A stretch of 64,000 nt of DNA from Pezizomycotina sp. ARF18 (Eukaryota > Ascomycota): positions 41,457 to 105,456 of the forward strand of contig AZLU01000010.1 of assembly GCA_002224055.1 (NCBI GenBank), written 5' to 3'. Positions 35,097 through 47,210 of this stretch are shown piece after piece. Position 1 is the first letter of the stretch, and each line of letters begins with the position of its first letter. Under the pieces are notes generated by a model. It searched no databases. It was not told where the DNA came from and was given only the letters and a program-made list of their open reading frames with translations. The position numbers were made by a program, and so were the translations under genes.

Positions 35097-35722
35097 CTCG
35101 GATGGATTTACGGCTATTGAAACTTTAATTGTATAAGATAGTAATGCTAGCTAATATAATAATAATATTGTAACTGAGTTATGCCTATACGTTTTTCCCT
35201 TTAGGTGTAGACATGCTTAGAAAATCGTGTTTTTGGGGTATTTAATGTGAGCATGCTCAGATCGTTCCATGATTCCCTCACTACCTACCCGCTATTATAG
35301 CAAAAGCAGATATTTGATTCGAATCAGGAGAAAGATTAAAAATAAAAGGGACCATATTATGAGATGTTTCATGGGACTGCTATGGCCATGCTTTGCTGTA
35401 CTGTATCGCAAGCTCTGCTATTCACCGCTTTCGGGCAAGGGATCATGAAACGCATTACCAACTTCGAGTCTCATGCATGCTACCGTACCTCGCGATGCTA
35501 TCGATCTTTGCACATACAATACATCTAATCGCTCTGATGTACAACTGAGAACGTTTCACTAGAAATACCTAATATCTAGTATAGTAACACAAGTATAAAA
35601 CTGCGAACAACGGTCATCGTAAATGTTTCGTTCAGTCATCATCATTCGTTTACCTGTCTGCTTCCCTCCCTCCACAGCCTCCAAAGCACTCATATTTACC
35701 CCAACCATAAGATTTCCCAATC
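35097..35722. other. Spacer between the two small secreted protein genes
   Basis: AT-rich. No gene seen; contains the promoter of paralogue B. Confidence 0.5.
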
Positions 35723-36092
35723 ATGAAATCATCACTATCTCTTCTCGGCGTCCTCCTCTCCTCAGCGCTCCCCAGCTCACCACCGCCTCGCCCTTCCAAG
35801 CCTGCTACTGCCAGACCCTTAACAACGCAACCGAACAACCCGCGCACCGCAACCGCATGTAACAACCTCAGCGGTACGTCCTACCCACCGCGGATTCAAC
35901 AGGAAATACCCAATTTACCGAGGATACAGTTCCGCGTAGCATGCCGATCGCGATGTGCATGTTCACCAACGACACGACGTGAAGAGCGAGATGGTAGCTA
36001 CGCAGGCGTGCGGCACGTACGCGGATGCGTGGCAGGTGTCGAATAACGTTTTGTGTGAGCATATTAAGGGACAGAGCAGGAGTTGTTCCTGA
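35723..36092 (+). CDS. Small cysteine-rich secreted protein, paralogue B
   Basis: Signal peptide MKSSLSLLGVLLSSALP followed (one base shifted) by LTTASPFQACYCQTLNNATE, QPAH and TACNNLSG, then VPRSMPIAMCMFTNDTT, VKSEMVATQACGTYADAWQV and SNNVLCEHIKGQSRSCS before the TGA at 36090-36092. The FQACYC and AMCM motifs align with YQLCYC and AMCM of paralogue A. An intron may lie between NNLSG and the VPRS piece (a GGTACG site follows SG). About 110-120 residues, seven or more Cys. Same strand and same size class as its neighbour, so a local duplication is likely, with strong divergence outside the cysteines. Confidence 0.57.
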
Positions 36093-37036
36093 TGGATATT
36101 TTTAGGAGGAAGGACGGGGGATTGGAATGGGAGGATCGGCGTGTCTGCTGTATGGAATCGGGGTTTCTGTAGGAGGGAAGGATATCACGCTTTTATAAGT
36201 AGTAGATAAGCATGCGGCGTTTGGAGCTAAATTTGAGTCATGAAGAAAGCTCGATATGGATTCTATTATGGAGGAATCCCAAGGCTTGTAGGCGTGTAAT
36301 TTTTCATAATAGCATAAAAGATATCTTTTCGGCGAGATATGGATTATTTGCTAGACGAGAATTCGCGCGCGCGCGCGCGTGTGTGTGTGTCCGTTTACTG
36401 GGTGGTTATTAAATAGACTTGGATACACGCACCTCTAGAGGGTCCAAGACTAGGGTGCACTGATATCATAATATCAGCTATTATTATAGTAATGATAAAC
36501 ATCAGCACTGTAGCCGGCATGTTTTGAATTGAGGTTCTTTAGAAGTTGTGTGATATTAGTTTACATCTTATAGCGCAAGACCACACTTGATATTCTATCT
36601 TCCGTGGTTCTGTCTGCTCACTCCGACATGGCTAGCGAAGTATTTGAGTTCCCTGGTCACCCAGAAGGGGCTGTCAGAAAGTAGACTTCTGCTTGTTTAG
36701 TTTCAAATTTCATCCTCGATACTCCCCTTTGAAGAAAATAGGGGCGCATGGACCTGGGGCGGGTTGTGAGATATTTCATCCATTTGGTCTCTACGCTGGG
36801 AACTTAATCTAAACCTTTTCTAACGTTACAATCTCGATATCATGCAGGACTTGCCACCAAATCGCATACTTTAATTACTATCTACAGCTGGGTGGGTCAA
36901 TGGTTATGGTTGAAAACCAGGAAAAGGAAACTGAGAGGAAAGGAGAGGAAAGAGGCCCGAGAAAAGGCAGCGACATATAACCGAGAGGAAGACAAGTAGT
37001 CACTCGCCATTCTCCTCGGATTTTAAACCTTTTTCT
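36093..37036. other. Intergenic with (CG)n(TG)n tract
   Basis: No gene supported. A dinucleotide tract of CG then TG lies at 36364-36390. Confidence 0.5.
36364..36390 (+). repeat. Compound dinucleotide repeat (CG)n(TG)n
   Basis: Alternating CG units pass directly into TG units, as if part of a CG array had been converted by C-to-T change; purine-pyrimidine alternation continues throughout. Confidence 0.8.
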
Positions 37037-38479
37037 CTAGTCTTCTCGCAACTCCACTTTTTTGCATCCTCCTCTGCTCAACCTACCCTTGAAGTTGAGG
37101 ATCTTGTTCATGCGGACACTTGTTCGTCTTCGGACACTTGTTCGTCTTCGGACACTCTGGTGTAATGAAGTACAGGTTTGTATCGGGCACCTCACCGTAT
37201 ATTGCTTCCAATCGTTGAAAAACTTCTCATAATCTGGAGACATTCGCCAGTAGTAAAACAGCGGAGTATGATACCCAGAAATCTCCTTAGGAACCTCCCT
37301 TGAAGCCCATATGCGTCTTGGCAGAATCCGGGAACTAGAATCCGGGAACTCTCTAGCGAAACGATCTCTCTATCGAAACACTCCTTGATAGTTCGAGAGT
37401 CTTCGGAAAGGGATCCATAGCTGAAGTAACGGTCTACCGGGTACGTGTCTGCGTCATCCTCCTCGCAAATAGCAAGCGGGATAATAGAGATTGAGTTCGG
37501 CATCGTCACATCTACAATCGGGTGCGTCGAAACCCCAAAGCCATGATGGTCTCTCGCGCCAGTATGCTAGGCACAGCTACGGCGTCGTCCCAATCAATAA
37601 TAGCGGCAATTTCGGGTATCCTACCATTGCTTGCAGTCTCTAAAGTTTCGGTTGATGATCCCTTTTTTTTCATAATGATATTTCGCGGAAATAGGTCTTG
37701 TGATGGATGACAATGTTACGTTCACAGTCAAAGAAGCCCAAATCGTCCATCTTGTTGGCAACCTTTCTAAGTCTGGTGTAACATTCGTCTCTATCAGACA
37801 TGAACGTCTTGGCTCTCTCTTCACCCGCTTTATATTTGAGCATGAATCTATCCCAGGCTTGAAATGTCTCAAATACCAGATCCTTGAGATTACGCGTGGG
37901 ATTGTTATACTCGCGGTCGTTATGAATTCCAACACCGAAACCCGTCACTTCCAGTTCCTTAGCGATGGCACGCATCTTATCTGCGCTTTCGGGGGCGTTA
38001 TAAACAATGCGTTCCGGGACGCTATCGGATGCTTTAAGGCGTCCGGCTTCGGGAAATACAACAGACTCAAGTCGCGATATCGTTCGAGCCATGAGCCGTG
38101 CGACGTGGAGCTTTTCCCCCAGTGATAGACTGTCGTATATTTCACAGAGAGTATCGCCTGAGATATTTTCTAGGAGAAGGTAAGGTCGCGCGAGATAATT
38201 ACCATTCTCGGTTCCCATTCGCACGTCGTATTCGAGCACTTGCGGCACCGGGATGGTCGGATGATGATTCAATAGAAAGGAATAAACGGTCGCCTGGTGC
38301 TTAATAGGCGGGTCCGTGTCCGACCAATTATAGGGTAAACGAAATATCGCCTTCTCTTTCCTAAGGTCTGATTCATCATCAGAACTGAGTGAAATGGTCG
38401 CTGACACGATTGCATTACTTGAGCCTCCTTCGAGGGCTTCTGCATTTTCAATGGAGTAAGTTGACCTCGAGAGTTTCAT
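37037..38479 (-). CDS. APH / choline-kinase-fold phosphotransferase
   Basis: Protein-kinase-like small-molecule phosphotransferase of the aminoglycoside phosphotransferase family, common in fungi with unknown substrates. Starts MKLSRSTYSIENAEALEGGS with a nucleotide-binding-loop-like EGGSSNAIVSATI, then KAIFRLPYNW, ATVYSFLLNHHPTIPVPQVL, RPYLLLENISGDTL, and the helix LHVARLMARTISRLESVVFP. Catalytic loop IVIHHKDLFPRNI (Asp and Asn as in HxDxxxxN) and metal-binding IAAIIDWDDAVAVPSILARE follow in a frame reached by adding one G at an AAG-ACC site near 37700. The C-terminal part, DRYFSYGSLSEDSRTIKECF then YYWRMSPDYEKFFNDWKQY, ends at 37037. A shared acidic ORF lies directly upstream and may be its N-terminus. 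About 470 residues. Confidence 0.77.
37117..37156 (+). repeat. 18-base tandem duplication in the C-terminal coding region
   Basis: ACACTTGTTCGTCTTCGG occurs twice head to tail, with a third partial copy, encoding SVRRRT repeats near the end of the phosphotransferase. Confidence 0.75.
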
Positions 38480-38492
38480 GATACTAGCAATT

Positions 38493-38875
38493 AGAATACG
38501 ATTGTAGGCGTCCTCAGATAACTCAGAACCGTGTCGGAGTATTCATCGGCCGAGGAATTTATATAATCCATATAATCATTTTGGAATCCTTCAGAGCCTG
38601 CCGAATGTTCGGGCCCGAAGAATCGCTATAATCCTCATCGAGTCTTCGTCGGTTGAGCATCCGATTGAACTATTCTGAAATTCTTCAGACTTCACCGAAT
38701 GTTCGGAGCCCGAAGGATCTGTGTCATCCTCGCCGGAGGCTTCGTCAGTGAAGGGGTCGATGAGATTATTTTGAAGTTCTCTAGAGGTTGATGATTGTTG
38801 GGAGCCTAGACAATCCAGAGGCAGTTCGCATGCCGGAGGGAGGCCCTCAGTCGCTTTAGGCTCCGTGACAGCCAT
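38493..38875 (-). CDS. Acidic Ser-rich ORF with internal repeats, possible N-terminus of the phosphotransferase
   Basis: Begins MAVTEPKATEGLPPACELPL and consists of three imperfect units of roughly 30 residues: one with ELQNNLIDPFTDEASGEDDT, one with EFQNSSIGCSTDED and DSSGPNIRQALKDS, one with IIWIIYISSADEYSDTVL. The DNA copies share GAACATTCGG- and TCGGG-type words. One-base shift near 38635 joins the second to the third unit. Ending LSYLRTPTIVF lies about 15-25 bases before the ATG of the phosphotransferase on the same strand, so it may be a disordered N-terminal extension of that enzyme or a separate small gene. No function can be read. Confidence 0.45.
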
Positions 38876-40797
38876 ATTCGTTGCTCACTTGTGAAATAGA
38901 AAAAGGCAAATGTCTTGAGCGGCTTAATGTTTATGAGCTTCTTGGAAATGGTTGGAGTAGCTTAGGGTAGCGATGATCAACCTTTTATTAAATAGGATTT
39001 TTAATAATATGTACTAGTAAAAGCCAGTTATAACATCTTCGTCTGGATGTTGAGTAAGTAACCAGTAAGTTATTGGGATTTATTTCTCTTATTTATTCCG
39101 CAGATATTGTATCTAGGTTACAAAGAAGATATGCTATAGGAGATGTATAAGTTGATTCATCAAGAAAGCAAATTGAATAATGTGTACGATCGTGTGACGA
39201 GCCCCGAATTCTGCAACACAAACCTATGAAGCATACTTCTCCTTGTTAATGGACTAGCAGTGGTCACCATAGAGGAGCTCCTAAATCTTATTATATTCTT
39301 TGAAATCTTTTACAATCTCAGTTGCTTTTTACTGTTAAAATGTACAGCTGTTTTTATTAACTTAGTTTTGCAGACAAAGCGATGAAACTGGAACTAGCAC
39401 GGACAGGCTCATACATGTAATAGCTGTCAAAGAAGACAATAACGATGTCAGTTTTAAGTGAAGTAACACCCTTTTAAGTAATAATGGGGGGTATTATTGC
39501 AAGTACTAAAAGTCCTGTTCGAGCCTATAAAGTTACATTTTCCGTTGATGTAGGTAGAATAAAGCTTGTGAAAATATTCTATCTTGGAGTTCCGACAAGG
39601 CGATTTAGCAACATAAGGGATCTCAAATAAGTGTATAAGCCTGACAGTGAAGCGCTTGCTTTGGATAAAACCAGTCCCGACCCTATCGGCGCGGCTTCTT
39701 CCCGCCCTTCCTACATCCCTCCCATTTAGGTGAGGTAAATCGTACTTCTAGCACTTTTCTGATGCACTCTGCAGTGAGCACCTTTCGTGCTGAAAAGATG
39801 TTTTTGGTATGTACGGGCCGACAGTTCTTGCCATCCCTGAAACGGCCTCCACAATGGTGCGTCCTCATGCGAGACCTTGTAGCGGAATGACCCATTGTTC
39901 TGAATTGATCTTTTTAATCTATTCTGAGCGTAATTGTTATTTTAGCGGTAGTTGCTTCTATCAGAGGCGATAATCGATTTTTTAACAAGTTTTAAGAGAT
40001 AGCTAGGAGCTGTTGGTCTTTTTAGGAGGGAGATATATAGCCTTAAGGCTAGATGCTGGAAGCAATGATGATAGGGACAGGACAGCATGGCACTGGGAGG
40101 GCTGCTTATAGCTTTCGGGTCAAGGGCGTGCCGCATTGTATCTTCTATCCAAACTTGACGGATCATTCACGATCATGCCGGATTAGTATCAACGGGACGG
40201 CTTCGAAATCGTGAACATTCATACTGCCGTTAGTATGGAGTAATGACCGGGAGTGTGCCTCTTTATGATAACTTTTAAAGGGAAACAGGCGTAACCTGAA
40301 TAACCTATTGATTGTTCAGCCAATTATTACTCTTGGATCCGTCTCTTCATTTTTTCACTACTAATTTCGCATCTCTTGTCATCGCTTCGTTCTGTTACTT
40401 CAACTACCCAGGATACGAATTACGATCAGGTGAGAATGATGATATATAAGATCCGAATGATGATAAGGTCCGAATAATGATACTCAAGAATGACGATACG
40501 CTCCGAGTCGCGATACGGTCTGGAGGAGCTTACTGATATCAACTCTGACAAAACCATTATGCGTGTATTCTATTTCAAGCAGCACTTGTGCACCGGTGGG
40601 TCTGGCTTCACCCGCGGAGCGATATAACACAATTACATGTGACTAACCTTCGAGGTGTTAGATAGAGATCGTGATGCCTGTCAGGTACTCTTGAAAAGCA
40701 TGTATTTAGGTGGACATTGAAATAAATCAAATCAACTTAAATAAGATTGGAAAGAGTTTAGCGAGGAGAAGACAGCAGCTATATATCAGGGTAAATA

Positions 40798-40836
<39 letters not shown>

Positions 40837-42065
40837 ATAACGGTACCGAAGATACAATAGTTAATGGAAATCGTTCATAATTTTCACACGGATTTAATTG
40901 AATATATCGCTTAGTATTATAGATGCGGATAAAGGATTTCCTCTATATACTCGCAGTACATCGTATCATTATTCTTCACACCCACTTTGTGGCAGGCAGC
41001 GGCGGGATTCTTCGGTTTTAAAGTATCGGCAGTCATAAGTGCGGCTTAGGTAGTGCGACTGCTGGCTGCAACAAGAATATAGTATAGCTGAGTTTATCCT
41101 TGTAATCGTACGACGGTACTGGTATAATGGATCTTTTAATTACTGTTGTTATATACCCTAATATCATAAATCCGCATTATCCGTTCAGTCTATAATGACT
41201 TCTGGGCTCTGAACTATTTAATTCAAGACGGGCGGGCCCGCTCACCGGCCGCGGAAGTTTCAGAAAAACTCTGCTTGCTCGCTGTTTGTTACTTCCTTTG
41301 ACAAACTTTACGCCATTATCACTCGAACATTATTACTTCACCGGTTTACGGAACCATGCCCTAAATGATAAACCGATAATTGCAAAAGAGGCAGATTTTA
41401 TCTCCTTGTCAGAACTCTTTATTGGCTCCCAAGTTACACTCGCACGTTTATTCTCGCCCTAGCTCCTCGTAACGGGTAAACAGATCTTCAAAACATGCAA
41501 GTTGGTGATAAATACTTCACTCTCCACCCCAAATTGGCGAGTTTCAAATTAATTTTATTCGCTAGACCAAAACGCACACGCGTTTACAGAACGCTATACA
41601 ATATAGAAAAAAAATCAAGATAGCAGGAAAAGAGTATAAGAAACTTGTATAATACACAACCTGTCTAAGAATATCCTGTTTGAGAATTATTATCGTAATA
41701 ACGATGGGATATTTTCTTCTGCCTTTAGGCTAATATAATACTTTGACGGGAGCGGGATAGAAATGGGATAATCCATGGTACGGAGCAAAAGTACTGAGAA
41801 TCTAAACGGACTCGGAGTGGGGGGTTTTTATTCAGCACAATTTTTCCGCGGCTGGACCGTCTAACCGAGCCCGGCTTTGAGCGTATGATGGGCTTCCTGT
41901 CCACGCTTTTTTCATAGGACGTTTAAAATGCCCAGGACATCCTGATAAAAATGTGCGGGGTTTTTGATTATTTCACGCATACGATATTACAAGTTCATAT
42001 CAATAGTTCCCTTTTGACTGAGGGAATAATATTTTTCCTTTCTAAAAAAAAATATTCCGGTGGTC
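38876..42065. other. Long intergenic stretch with a (TA)n array
   Basis: No gene supported in 3.2 kb. A 70-codon minus frame at 39683-39895 and a 74-codon one at 39942-40166 have no motif. The stretch near 40420-40520 repeats GATACG, GATGATAAG and CCGAAT words. GC-rich patches lie near 41230-41290 and 41840-41900. Confidence 0.45.
40802..40833 (+). repeat. (TA)n microsatellite, about 16 units
   Basis: Perfect TA dinucleotide array in AT-rich non-coding DNA. Confidence 0.9.
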
Positions 42066-43747
42066 ATGGCTCCTCTGCCTAAGTGGCTTCTGGAGTCACT
42101 CGTAGAGTATGGTATAGGGGCTGCTGTGATATTACTACGGGTCTTTGCCAGATTAAAGACGGTCGGGGTCCGTGGCTGGAAGGGGGACGACTACATGATC
42201 CTTCTGGCTTTCGTAAGACTTCTCTCGTAATACCATATCGACATATCGTAAAATAACCTATTACATGACACTACCTTCCTCTTGATATGATGCTAACCTT
42301 TGATAACTTCATCAATATAAGGCCACTTACACCGGCTGCATCTACTGCCTCCACGGCATAAGCGTCAACGGCATAAACACAAACGTGAGCACCGCCATGG
42401 CCCTCACAATGACGCAGGCGCAGCGAGATAAAGTTAAACTCGGCTCGAAGCAGAACTTCGGGACGTGGTTGACCTACACCGCCTTTTTATGGTGCCTGAA
42501 GAGCTGCATGTTGTTCCTGTACTGGCGGCTTCACCTCGCGCTGTGGCAGAGAAGGACAATATACTTTACGGCCGTCCTGGTCGCGCTGACGTACGCGGGC
42601 GTGCTGGCGACGATACTGGGACACTGCCACCCGATCGAGAAGAACTGGCAGGTTTTACCTTACGCGGAGGGATGCGGTGAGGAAACCTATGGATAATCTT
42701 TCGTTGGTTTTAGAAGGAAAATCTCCTAATTATAACCTGAATATGGAAATTATAGTGCCCAACTACTATAACTTCTATGTCGTCGGGGTTACAAATTTCG
42801 TGTAAGGTTCCCCTCAAGCTGTCGTCCCGGATCTTTCCTATATTCATTTACTAACCCGTCGCGTATTCAGAACGGATGCTATCGTAATATCTATCCCTTA
42901 CCGATACTATGGCGATCTCGCATGCCCATCAGAAGGTTCGTATATCATGAGCTCAGTACTCCTCGTAAAACATGAATGTCTTGGCTCTAACCCATCACCT
43001 GCCGTCCACCATAACAGAAAACTGCTCCTATCGCTCCTCCTGTGCTCCGGCATCTTCATAATGATCGCAATCTGCCTCCGAAACATCCTTTCCCTAATCC
43101 GCCTCTACCAAAACCACGGCAAAAACATGGTGACGTCCTAGTCTGGTGTACCCGCGAAATGGTAACCGTCACATTCCCTTCGTATTCGCAAATATCCTTA
43201 CCTCTCCGTTCCTTGTTTACTAACTAACCACCCTCCGTAATAATAAAAAACAGTTAGTAGCAATAGTAGTAGTAAACGCCCCCTGTATAAAACCGCTCTT
43301 CTCTTCCTCCACATGGCTCCGCCACACATCCTACCATAACAACCCTCCGACCCGACCGATCCGTCCGAACCTTCATCAAACGTATCAAATTTAAAAGGCG
43401 GCGGTGCTGTTCACGAGAGAACACGGAGTAATTCTATGCCGGTGATGGCGCAAGGGTACGGAAGCCGTCGATTATGGGGCGCGGGTATATACCCGAGAGT
43501 AACTGGAGTAAGAGCGATCATGATCTAGAGCAAGGTTCTGCGGATGCTCCGCGGCAGGGGTCTGTTATTAGCGGTAGTAAAGATGGCGAGAGAGTGAGGC
43601 TAGGGTCGGTGACAGCGCCGGAGCCGTGCTTAGGGCATCTATATCGAAGGGAGGGTTGTCATACGGCCTGGTAACAAAGGCACGGAAGAGATCGAGGAAC
43701 TTATGAGTACGGAAGACGATAGTGGAAGAAGCAGTATTAGAAAGTAA
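42066..43747 (+). CDS. Rhodopsin-like seven-helix protein 2 (fungal integral membrane family)
   Basis: Start MAPLPKWLLESLVEYGIGAA, helix AAVILLRVFARLKTVG, then the family's WKGDDYMILLAF motif before a GTAAGA donor. After a first intron: ATYTGCIYCLHGISVNGI, then QNFGTWLTYTAFLWCLKSCM, LFLYWRLHLALWQRR, TIYFTAVLVALTYAGVLATI and GHCHPIEKNWQVLP, with Cys residues that usually pair outside the membrane. Later exons give VVGVTNFVTDAIVISIPYR, RKLLLSLLLCSGIFIMIAIC and LSLIRLYQNHGKN. The tail (HERTRSNSMPVMAQGYGS, ARVYTRE-like and EELMSTEDDSGRSSIRK) ends at TAA 43745-43747. At least three introns. The same family as the genes at 27.7-29.9 kb and 59.7-61.3 kb. Ligand unknown. Confidence 0.75.
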
Positions 43748-44405
43748 AACCAGTGTGTCTATAGTCTAATAGGATTCCTCATTCTGCTGTTTTCGTAGGC
43801 GTTCTTGTACGTAATTTTCGGTGTCTCGTGAAGTGTTCCTTGCGATCTGGAGTATAGCAGTAGTGGGTACACGATATCACTTGAATTTGCATCACAATTC
43901 TGATTGACATGATCATGACTTTCGTAGCGCGCATGCTTCAATACGTTCACTTTGGCTCTTTTGGCTCTAGGTTTTTTTTTTTTTCGGTAAAACAATAAGG
44001 TTGTCATCAAATGCTGCTTTCATGCTAACGTAAATGCTACATACATAGAACATAGTCAGTATCCTCTCCCAATCTAATCTAATGTCAAAAAAACTCAAGA
44101 AATTTCAGTCCTCAAGAAACGATAAAAAAATGCTTCCAAAATGCCACTTGCGCCGACGCTAAAATCTCCTAAGGAGAGCGCGTATGCTCAATAGAACTAG
44201 TACAATAAAAGAGAGCTTGCCAAACAATTCGAGCGTGAAATGAGTGAACTAGGGTGGGTATCGCGTTAAACAAAAAAAAAAAAAAAAAAAAAGAATGAAT
44301 AGACGACGACTTGCAGTGGAGTAGAGATGCGAGTATATGAAATAAAGACGTAAAAAAAGAAAACGGGATCATTGTAAAATGATATAGCCTTAGAAAGAAG
44401 GCGTA
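43748..44405. other. Intergenic between rhodopsin-like gene 2 and the laccase
   Basis: Shared 3' region of convergent genes. Contains a T run near 43972 and an A22 run at 44272-44293. No gene. Confidence 0.5.
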
Positions 44406-46775
44406 TTATACACCAGACCCTTCGTCCGGTAAGTTCACGCCGTTGTAATACTTCGTCCACTGCTTGCATTGGTTCTGCATGTTACGGTGCAAGGGCGTAT
44501 TCTTGTTGTTCTTGATCTTGTCGGCATCTCGATGAAGTTGAAACCCATGCCGGCGTTGGCGTGCCAGGCGATGTGACAGTGGATAAGCCAAGATCTGTCA
44601 AAGAAATGTTAGCTATAAATCATCAAAAGGATATCGTTTTGGTGCAAGTGAAGGAAGAAACATACCCAGGATTGTCCGTCTGGAAAGCGATCACGAGATA
44701 GCCACCGCGGAAGGGTAGCGACGTCCTGCGCGGCGGGTTATCGAGGTTGAGCTTCAACGTGCTTGCGTCGTAAGAGCTGTTGCTCTGCGCGATGACGGAG
44801 AAATCATGGCCGTGGAGATGGATAGGATGCGGTACCGTCGGGCCATTGACCTTAGTCGGCTCGTTGGATTGCGGCTGCGTGAAATTGTCCAAAATGAGGA
44901 AGTAGTTCCAGTCGCCCTCGTTGTTATCGAGAGTGATAGGTACGTATTCCCTGGGGATAGCCTTGCCCTCATCGATGAGCTTGACGGTGGGTTCAGACCA
45001 GTTCAGCTTGAGCGAAGCGTAGCCGAGAGCCCAGCTGTGCAGCTTCGAGCCGGTATCGTTGATATTTGGCCACGGGAACTGACCAGCTTCAAACTGCGGG
45101 ACCTTGCCATCCTTATCGGCACCGACGCGCTTGCTAACAACGGGACAAGCTTGTTGGCAGGGGGATCCATGCAACCAAAGGTAGTCCTAGTATCGTTGAG
45201 ACTCGGAGGCATCCCTCGGCCACCAGCGTAGCGCAGGATACCAAGGTGGGAGTTTGCAGGAGTAGCACCGCCACCGGGCCGCCAGGGCCGCCCTGGCGCT
45301 TAACGAGCCTGTTTGCTGGGTAAGTAGGCCCATCAGCAGCAATTGGAGCAGCTTCCGGAACAGTTCCGTTAAGTGGGGTTCCAGCAATGACGTTGGAGAG
45401 AGTGGTGAGTTAAGAGTGCAGGGCCGTTGGTGGTTCCTCCGTTCCCGTTGCTGCCGTTGCCATTACCACCAGACGTGGGCGGAGGTCTGAAACCACCGCC
45501 ACCGGTGCACTGGCGCAGGTTGATCCAGAAATTCTTGTTGTCGCAGATATCCGCCTTGGCCTCGAGGATGATTTCGTATCTGAAATGCTTGTTAGCGCTA
45601 TACTCCAAAGTGAACGAAGCATAAGAGCTTAGTCTTACCTCTGTCCAGGTCCAAGTTGATGGTATCAGTCTTGTATGGTTGAATCGCAACAAAGTCATTG
45701 GCAACGACGGTGAAGTCGTGGCCATCGATCCAAAAAGTAAACTGTGTGTCGATGGCCATGCTGATGAGGTGCATCTTGTACTTCTTGCCCTTCTGGATCG
45801 TAACCTCAGTGAGACCACCACGCTCGGGCTTGCACAGCGGATCGGTAGTGGAGCAGTTGTAGATACCCTTGCCGTTAAACAGGACGGAGTCAGAACGCGG
45901 CAGGTTCCTTGGAAGTCCAGCAGACTTTGGGAGAATGCGCTGGCGTGCAGCCAGTCCGTCATGGCAAATGGGCCGAGATCTTCATCGTAATCTGCGCTGG
46001 TAGGACCTCGGATGATGAGCGGCCCGGCGATACCGTCCGGGTATTGCACGGCGAAATGGGAGTGATACCAGGAAGATCCGTATTGACTACGCCAAGAGTT
46101 CAAGTTAATACAACCACGTGACCATGCGTGACCTTTTTTTTATAGGTGGTTGGTTCTGGTGAACTTACGTTGCGACGAACTCGTAAACCTGGGAGGACCC
46201 GGGCATAATGGGCACTGGGTTACTCCCGGAACACCATCCTGGAGGTTAGAGTTAAGTTGCCGTATACCGTGCCAGTGGATCGTGGTGCGTTTCCGTTGTT
46301 CAGTCTGTTAGTGACCTTGACGCGGACCGTGTCACCCCAGTTAACGATAATTGGAGGACCCGGATATTGCCCGTTAACGACCATCGCATCTTTAGCGTAG
46401 CCGTCAGGGTAGATCGTCTTCTGAGAGATAGTCAAATCGAACTGTTTAACCGTTAATACATGTCTATTCCCAAGTAAGACTTTAAAAGGCAAGCTAGGAG
46501 AACCGTACGCATCGAACGACACCTCTTGGCCACTTCTTCTCGTAGTCAGTGTTGATATCGAAACCGTATCCCCACGACCCGCGATTTCCGCAGCTGTTTA
46601 TGTCGCGGTCGAAGGACCATTGCAACCCTGCCTCCAGGAGTTGTCATTGCTGTCGATGTGTGGTGGTAGTAGTACGAGCGAATAACGCGCCTTCGTCCGT
46701 AGTAGGGAGAGCGTGGGAAATGCTGCTCGTAAGCAGTAAAAACGAGAGTTGAAAAGCTAACGAAAGGACCTTCAT
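44406..46775 (-). CDS. Laccase (multicopper oxidase, AA1) with Gly/Asn/Pro-rich insert
   Basis: Secreted phenol oxidase. Signal peptide [20 protein letters not shown]. Conserved laccase features: [92 protein letters not shown] and [12 protein letters not shown], so all four copper motifs are complete. Introns: 46087-46168 (VAT|QYG), 45580-45638 (GQR|YEI) and 44595-44665 (NPG|SWLIHCH), all GT..AG with CTAAC-like branches. C-terminus ends [18 protein letters not shown]. Between cupredoxin domains 2 and 3, after NLRQC, comes an insert of about 60-70 residues ([20 protein letters not shown] and [12 protein letters not shown]) before GILRYAGG. One-base losses break the frame several times. Substrate (melanin, lignin or other phenols) cannot be told. 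Confidence 0.88.
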
Positions 46776-47169
46776 TTTGAAAGAATGAAGAATAAAGAGA
46801 AAACCCTAAGCGGGATAGGGAATAGTTACTAGAAAACTGCAAGACTCGAAAGTGAATGGCAGGAAGCGGATAGCCAACATAAATATTCGTTCCGAGGGAA
46901 GGGATATCGGGCATATTTAAGCTCGAGAAGGTCTGATGACAAGCTCTGGTGTGCATCGGACGGCGCACGTCGATCAGATTATCTCCAAGAACTACCGTAC
47001 CGCGTATACAGTAGCAACAACTGCCTTGCCCCTTCAAATTATAGTGAAATAAGGAAAAGGAAAAGGCAAATAGCGGTACCGCCCTTTCGAGGCTGCGAGA
47101 GAGCGGCGGCGTTTTCCACGCCATGATGAGGAGTGGAGGACTGATCTGGATTCTAGGTGATAGTGCAAG

Positions 47170-47173
<4 letters not shown>

Positions 47174-47208
<35 letters not shown>
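47174..47208 (+). repeat. Poly-A homopolymer (35 bases), longest in the window
   Basis: Uninterrupted A run about 400 bases upstream of the laccase start. A second run of 23 A lies at 47523-47545. Confidence 0.9.

Positions 47209-47210
<2 letters not shown>

Noticed and set aside
46546-47124. 192-codon minus-strand open frame upstream of the laccase
   Set aside because: The laccase signal peptide and N-terminus lie in another frame of the same strand; this frame only overlaps them and runs through the promoter.
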